A stretch of DNA of 64,000 nt from NCBI GenBank assembly GCA_027422505.1, contig JAPQWV010000017.1, positions 12,091,501-12,155,500 on the forward strand, in the 5' to 3' direction. This stretch comes from Craterostigma plantagineum. Lineage: Eukaryota > Streptophyta > Magnoliopsida > Lamiales > Linderniaceae. Position numbers and translations under genes: made by a program. A model generated the notes under the pieces. The model was not told the origin of the DNA. It searched no databases and saw only the letters and a program-made list of their open reading frames with translations. Below, one piece after another: positions 58,649 to 64,000 of the stretch; positions within the stretch are counted from its first letter, which is position 1; each line of letters begins with the position of its first letter.

Positions 58649-59771
58649 TTAGTTCCCATGTGGACGGGGTACCAAGGTCAACACTTGAAGACGTTCGAAT
58701 TGATTGATTTCCTCTTGCATTTCAATTGTCCAATCCGGGTCTCGAAGTGCGTCTGCTACTTTGGTAGGCTCGTTTTGGCTCAGGAAGCAACTGAAAAGAC
58801 TGTGTTGACGACGTGTCCTCACACCAATCGAAGGATCGCCAATTATCTGATCAACCGAGTGGCCTCTCGTCCACTTGCGCTCATGAGGCAAGGCTGAAGT
58901 CGATGCGTCAGCCATCTGTGGATCTAGATTGCCTATAGTCTCCGATTGATCATTTGTCTGAGGAAGTTCCAATACTGCACTTGGATTGATCGTCTCTGGT
59001 GATACTTCCTCGATGACCACTGTAGGTTCTTCGGTGTTCTGTGGCAATTCTGAATCGGGTGGGGTAGAGGTGTGAGATGAACTTGGTACGTCGGTCTCGT
59101 TCGATAGAGAATCCATTGTTGGTGTCGTCGTGTATGACCAATATACCGGTTCCAAGAGAGAATCCAAGTCGTTTATTGCAAGTCTCGTTGCTTCGTCTGA
59201 CACTGATCCTGAAGTTGTTGCCATCTTCTGTTGGTTTTGTGCCAACACACCAGTTATTACGGGTTCTAAAATTTTGTCTTCAGAAGCCAACGGGTTGAGA
59301 ACGGGTCCTGAACTGAATGGCACGGGTCCTGGACTAAATTGACCAGAAGCCATATCTGCCACTTCGTGAGAAGTGACATTAAAGCTTTCCTTAATAGTTC
59401 GGTTGGACTTGATGTATACTAGGTACGCTTTTGATGTTGAAGAATACCCGACAAATGTAGCTTCGAATGCTTTAGGGTCGAACTTTGCACGTTGCTCTCG
59501 GTCGTTCGCCACAAAGCACTTGCACCCGAAGACTTTAAGGAAAGAGATGTTGGGCACTCTATTATTCACAATCTCGTACGGAGTCTTGCTGAACCGTTTG
59601 TGAACCACCGTCCTGTTTTGAGTAAACCAAGCGCTATTGGCTTCTTCAGCCCATAGAAAGTGTGGAATCCCGATTGGATCAGCATTGTACGAGCGGCTTC
59701 CACTAGTGTTCGACTTTTCCTTTCAACGACCCAATTTTGTTGAAGTGTTTTGGCGGCTGAAAATTGTTGAC
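58649..59771 (-). pseudogene. Integrase C-terminus and linker of element E
   Basis: Frame 59,608-58,649: KRFSKTPYEIVNNRVPNISF, VFGCKCFVANDREQRAKFDPKAFEATFVGYSSTSKAYLVY, then the acidic Ser/Thr/Pro linker (LAINDLDSLLEPVYW), and WTRGHSVDQIIGDPSIGVRTRR, LRDPDW at the RT start. The integrase segment with the catalytic Glu (59,771-59,640, QNWVVERKSRTLVEAARTML-like) is in another frame, and its NG is changed to NW. Confidence 0.8.
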
Positions 59772-60632
59772 TTATTCCAAGTTTCTGATAAAACTCACTG
59801 AGGTGATTGTTCTTGAACTCAGTGCCGCTGTTCGAACAACTTGAATAGTCTGTTGCAGCAGATTTTGAGTTGTGTTCACCAAATTGATAATCAGGTCACC
59901 AGTCTCATCTTTCGTTCGGAGGAACTTTGTCCACGTGTAGCGAGAATAGTCATCTACAATCACTAGGACATACTTTCTTCCATTGATACTCCGAGTCTGC
60001 ATCGGACCACAGAGATCCATGTGAATTAGTTCCGATGGTCGAGAAGTAGACGCAATTTGCTTGACGTGATGAGATGCTCGCTTCATTTTTCCTAGGTGAC
60101 ATGCCGAACAGTGATGCTCCTTTTGTAGTAGTATAGTTGGAAGACCGTGAACCAACTTTTTCGTAGAAAGGCGTTGGAGAGCTTTCATATTCAGATGAGA
60201 CAGTCGTTGATGCCATAAGCTGTTCCTCTGTAAATCAGTCTGAGAAATGAGGCATACAGCTGTCGAGGGCCGCACAGACGTCAGGTTGATCGTGTAAAGA
60301 TTGGATCTCCGAAGTCCTTGAAGGAATTCTATGTCCTGACTATCCAAAATTCTGCACCGGTCAGCACGGAAGACCACCTGGAAGCCTTTGTCACAGAATT
60401 GGCCTATGCTGAACAAGTTATGGCGGAGGCCTTCGACGTATGAGACATCTTTGATGGTCAGATTCTTCAGAATGATATCCCCAAGTCGTAGAATCGGGGC
60501 TGAATCGTTGTTCCCAAATCTGACTTTGCCGTTAGGTCGGTCTTTGTAGTTGCTCAGCAGCTCTTGATTACCAGTCATGTGTGTGGAGCAACCAAAGTCG
60601 AGGTACCACACATGATGGATCTGCAAAAACAA
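59772..60632 (-). pseudogene. Protease and integrase core of element E
   Basis: 286 open codons: HVWYLDFGCSTHMTGN (Phe for the Ser of the D-S-G protease triad, likely inactive), VSYVEGLRHNLFSIGQFCDKG, LWHQRLSHLNMKAL and CSACHLGKMKRASH (zinc site), LIHMDLCGPMQTRSINGRKYVLVIVDDYSRYTWTKFLRTKDE (first Asp). The TDNGTEF region follows in another frame near 59,820. It starts right after a TTTTTGCAG string and one frame off the gag end. Confidence 0.85.
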
Positions 60633-60633
60633 T

Positions 60634-63600
60634 TTAGAGAGCTTTAGGTACCCACTTAAACATGGGTCCTCTCGGATTAGCAGATTTAGTTTTGAGTTCA
60701 GATATGACTCCTAAATCTATTTTTGGAAGAGTCATAATAACCCATTGCACTTTTGAAAAAGTGGGTTTGGGTCTTGCCTCTATAGGAGACTTGGCCCTTT
60801 TGGCTTTTGTCGTCCTAGGCGGAATTAGGAACCCATTTGGGTTGAACTTTACAGGGAAGGTTAATTTCAGCACGTACAGATGCTTTGGAGGGTTTGACTG
60901 AGGAAAAGATCTTTTCTTGTGATAGTCTCCTAAGGTGCTTGGGGGATTTAATTTCTACGAGATACCTTAGGTGAGTACATTCATGTACGGCGCCATAAGC
61001 TTTCTTTATGGCTGGATCTTGTATCCTATGAGTTTTCCTTTGTGGCATTTGTTTCAGAATGATTAATTTTTGAAGTAGAGCCTATTTCGAAGTTGGTGCT
61101 TCTAAAGGTGATCGGCTGAAGTGAATAAGTAGAAGCAACTATCTTAAAAGTGGAAATAGCTCTTTTATTTCTACGAGTGTCTTTTATTGTAACAGAAGGA
61201 GTAGCATGCTCAGAAACATTTAAATCTAATGGCTCATTCTTTATCTTAGTTCTAGACACTCTCGCCTATGCTTTTAGTGCTGACGCTACGCTCCCTGTAG
61301 ACGTAGGTAAAGTGGAATTAGTCATAGCACTTTTAACAGAATTATTTTTACAATATTTATCTTTCAAAGGCGATTTTTCATTTTTCACGCTTTTTGTATA
61401 AGCGTGAGAGGTAGTTTGGGAGGACGAGGAAGCCTTGAGATTTTCCATCTCCTTAAAGAATTTTTTTCTTTTCAGCTTCGAAATTCTCTCGTTCTTTTTC
61501 TAACTTTGCATGTGACTCCTCTATCTGTTTTATGATATGGGGTTTGTAGAGAGAATTTTTATAATTAATGTTTTTAACTTCCTCGTGGTGTGTACGAGAG
61601 TCAGGAGGTAGAATTTGAACTAAATTGCAGACAGGTGTTAGAGTTTCTTTCCTATTTTTGTCCCTTTCATTTAGTTCTTTGTAGTCAAAGGGGATTTCTG
61701 GACCATGTGGACCTTGTCTAATGGATGAATCGAAAGTATTTTCATAAGACGACTCAGTAAAATTTCTAAGAGAGGTTATTCTTAAGCCCATGTGTTTAAC
61801 ATCGTATATTTCTTTCTTTTGTCAAACACACGGGTTAGTGAAACCTATGCCTTCTATAGGATTATAGAACTCTATATCCTTGGGCTTGTTCAAAAATATC
61901 GTCTGTTCGGATTGTCCCCTACGCGTAACTATATCGTCTAATTTCTTTACTTTGGCATATAGTTTCTTGCGTTCCTCACCTAGGAGAGCATAATTATTTT
62001 CCACGGTTAGTTTAGCGGCTTGACAGGCATCGAAATCCTTACTAAGCTCACTAATCTTAGCATTCGATGTTTCTAATTGGGCTTCTAAGTTAGTGATCTT
62101 AGAGGTGGCTTCGGTTATTCTACAATTTAAAATGGCTTTCTCGTTGAGATTTCTAACCAAGCAATTGTAGTTATTTGCTAGCCTTAATCATTTCGCTCTG
62201 TTGTCCTAGTTGAGGTTGACTAGTCTCTCTAGAATGGAGGCTCTTAGTAAGTTCATCTATTTTTGCACTAGAGCTCGTAAGTTTTTGTTCGAGACTATCT
62301 ATCTTCTCCTGAGCTCTCTCAAGTTCGTTCTCTACTTCCTTTATACTTTTCTGCTCACGTTTCATGTTAGCATATTGCTTTTGATATGATTCTAACATGG
62401 TCAATAGTGTGGAAGGAGTGACTACCTCATTTGAAGACGTGGATGCGTTGCCGTCGTCCGTACGAGTGGATGTTTCGGCGTCCAATTCGTTGTCGAGACG
62501 GGCCATGAGGGCTAAGTTCTCTTCTTTGGAGCTCGACGTGTCCTCGAGCCATTGGTCCTGTTCGGCCATGAGAGCTACTCCAGCTTCTTTCTGTTTTGTC
62601 AATTGAAGCTTCCTGGAGTAGTAGTTTGCATCTCTTTCTTCGGGAGAGTGCACTCTCTGGCGAAGTGACCTGTTTTGCTACAGTTAAAGCATTTGTTAGT
62701 CTCTTTGGGATTCTTGACATCGGAACTCTCCGGAGCACGTTCTTTGTTCTTGGAGCTTGTAGTCCGAAGTCTATTAGCTGAGGTTGAAGACTTCTTCTTG
62801 AAATACTTCTTGCTCATCATTTGTCGAATGAGAGCTAACTGTTTTCCAAGGGCTTTCATGTTCGACTCGATGTCGGAGTCCGATTCATCTTCCGACTCTG
62901 ATGATGAAGGTGGCATAACAATCTTTTCCTTTCTTGATCTTGTGCTCCTCTTCTCCGAGACTAAGGCAACCGTTTCATCGGTTTGTTTTCCTTTCTGCTT
63001 TTTGGTAATCTCGCGGATATCCTCCTCATGCTGAGCGAGATTATCGAACACGGCATGGACATCCAACTCCTCTAGATCTTTATTTTGTCGTATTTGAGTG
63101 GATATTTTTCTTCCATTCCGTGGGCAGAGAAGATAGAAATCTTATGTTTGTCTCGATATTTGTCTTCGTTATTTCTATCTTCCTCATTTCATTGAGAAGA
63201 GTGAGGTATCGTTGGTAGATCTCGTTTAGACTCTCCTCCGGCTTTGCTTTGAATGAGTCGTAAGCAGTGAGAATGTTCGCCTTCTTGGCCTTTATGCCAA
63301 CTTCCGTCGTTTGCATCATCCTATGCAGCTCATCCCACATCCCTTTGGCCGATGTAAGGCTGTCGATTTGTCTGTATATATCGTTGGGGATGCCCTGCAT
63401 AATGGTATTCATGGCTACTAGATCAGCCTTAGCTCGAGCACTTCCCTCCAGAGAGTATTCTGTAGGCTCCTTTAGTCGCCTAGAAGCTGGAATTGCTGGA
63501 GTAGCTGTTTCGTCCCCGGGTACATGAACCCAGAACTGTGCTGGTCCCTCTTCAAGGGACTTCAGTAGATTTTCGGCTTGATCCTTTAGAGCGATGAAAT

Positions 63601-63685
63601 TCAGAAAGCGGTTTCTCCGCACTGTGTATTCGCCTCATTGCAAGATCGGCGGACGGTTGTCATTTCCGAGTGAGTATGCATCCAT
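60634..63685 (-). pseudogene. Gag of element E, long form with coiled-coil tail
   Basis: ATG at 63,685 (MDAYSLGNDNRPPILQ, then a TGA). Core: RRNRFLNFIALKDQAENLL, GMWDELHRMMQTTEVGIKAKKANILTAYDSF, EIYQRYLTLLNEMRKIEITK (63,622-63,080). A Ser/Lys linker, CCHC knuckle CFNCSKTGHFAREC (near 62,690-62,650), and a long coiled-coil tail (62,653-61,822) follow, then charged low-complexity sequence and the end motif FKWVPKAL at 60,634-60,660. At least six frameshifts. The tail matches ORF 1058-2026. Confidence 0.85.
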
Positions 63686-64000
63686 GTTTGTATTGTAGTC
63701 GAGTTGTTGAAGGATCTTCGTTAATAGTTTTGAAGGTTGAAGATGATGTAATGTGCTTCACAAGTGACAAAATTCGTTAGTAGCGTTTGATTCGAAAATT
63801 AGATCGACAATTATTTTCGATTCAATGTTTAAAGTTTGATCGAAATTAATTCCGTCGAGATAGAATGTACTAAGTACTGTTCTCGTGCGAGAAATTTTGT
63901 CAGCGTGATATTTTACGAGCGGGATAAATTCCTCAAAATCATTCGATCGGGAAAAATTTCTTGATCGTGAATTTATTTCGATCGTAAAGAAACAGTACGT
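63686..64000 (-). other. 5' leader of element E (continues beyond the window)
   Basis: AT-rich with GATCGAAATTAAT/TCGAGATAG-type motifs (reverse strand), as in the A' and B leaders. No PBS or LTR reached by the right edge. Confidence 0.6.

Overview
The window is plant nuclear DNA, almost certainly from a eudicot. It holds dense Ty1/copia and Ty3/gypsy LTR retrotransposons, a 5S-derived Cassandra-type TRIM array, hAT-like MITEs and simple repeats. I found no convincing host gene, tRNA, CRISPR array or bacterial feature. The third-ORF family near 50-53 kb resembles, from memory, hypothetical proteins in Asteraceae genomes, so an asterid is plausible but unproven. Nearly every element is broken by stops, frameshifts, truncations or fusion to another element, as expected of old heterochromatic DNA. 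Some junctions could also be assembly errors.

Layout, left to right. (1) 1-~5.6 kb: non-autonomous copia A' (+), with a TCGA-motif leader, a coiled-coil gag tail, a protease remnant, no reverse transcriptase (RT) or integrase, a polypurine tract (PPT) and a 3' LTR. (2) 5.6-7.73 kb: copia fragment A (+), gag knuckle fused to linker, RT and RNase H. (3) 7.73-15.26 kb: copia B (+), 5' LTR, primer binding site (PBS), 1.5-kb leader, long gag, protease (PR), integrase and RT, cut inside RT. (4) 15.26-17.5 kb: copia D (-), gag, leader, PBS and LTR stub. (5) 17.5-19.3 kb: gypsy F (-), gag and protease. (6) 19,298-21,923: tandem Cassandra-type array, five ~468-bp LTRs with 5S rRNA-like promoters separated by four 72-bp internal domains. 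(7) 21.9-~26.9 kb: copia C (-), integrase to gag plus a probable LTR. (8) 27.0-36.06 kb: a rearranged Tekay/Del-like gypsy group, with three LTRs (one inverted), a duplicated integrase end and an RT-to-chromodomain body. (9) 36.06-38.4 kb: copia H (+), a decayed RT-RNase H relative of E. (10) 38.4-45.66 kb: copia G (+) with two incomplete LTRs. (11) 46.06-48.65 kb: two inverted copies of one ~0.95-kb MITE, each with its own perfect 8-bp target duplication. (12) 48.98-49.57 kb: gypsy LTR fragment. (13) 49,572-64,000: copia E (-), running off the right edge, with leader, gag, PR, integrase, RT, RNase H, a 2-kb spacer, a second leader-like block, a ~3.5-kb third ORF, PPT and 3' LTR.

The best candidate for something little described is E. 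Its large env-position third ORF has two conserved-looking modules. It is preceded by a leader-like AT-rich block, begins without an ATG right after a splice-acceptor-like site, and stops three bases into the 3' LTR. Three related elements also carry a stop followed by a TTGCAG site between gag and protease, which hints at spliced or otherwise regulated expression. All products are retroelement proteins (Gag particle, PR, integrase, RT/RNase H). No element here looks autonomous in its present state.
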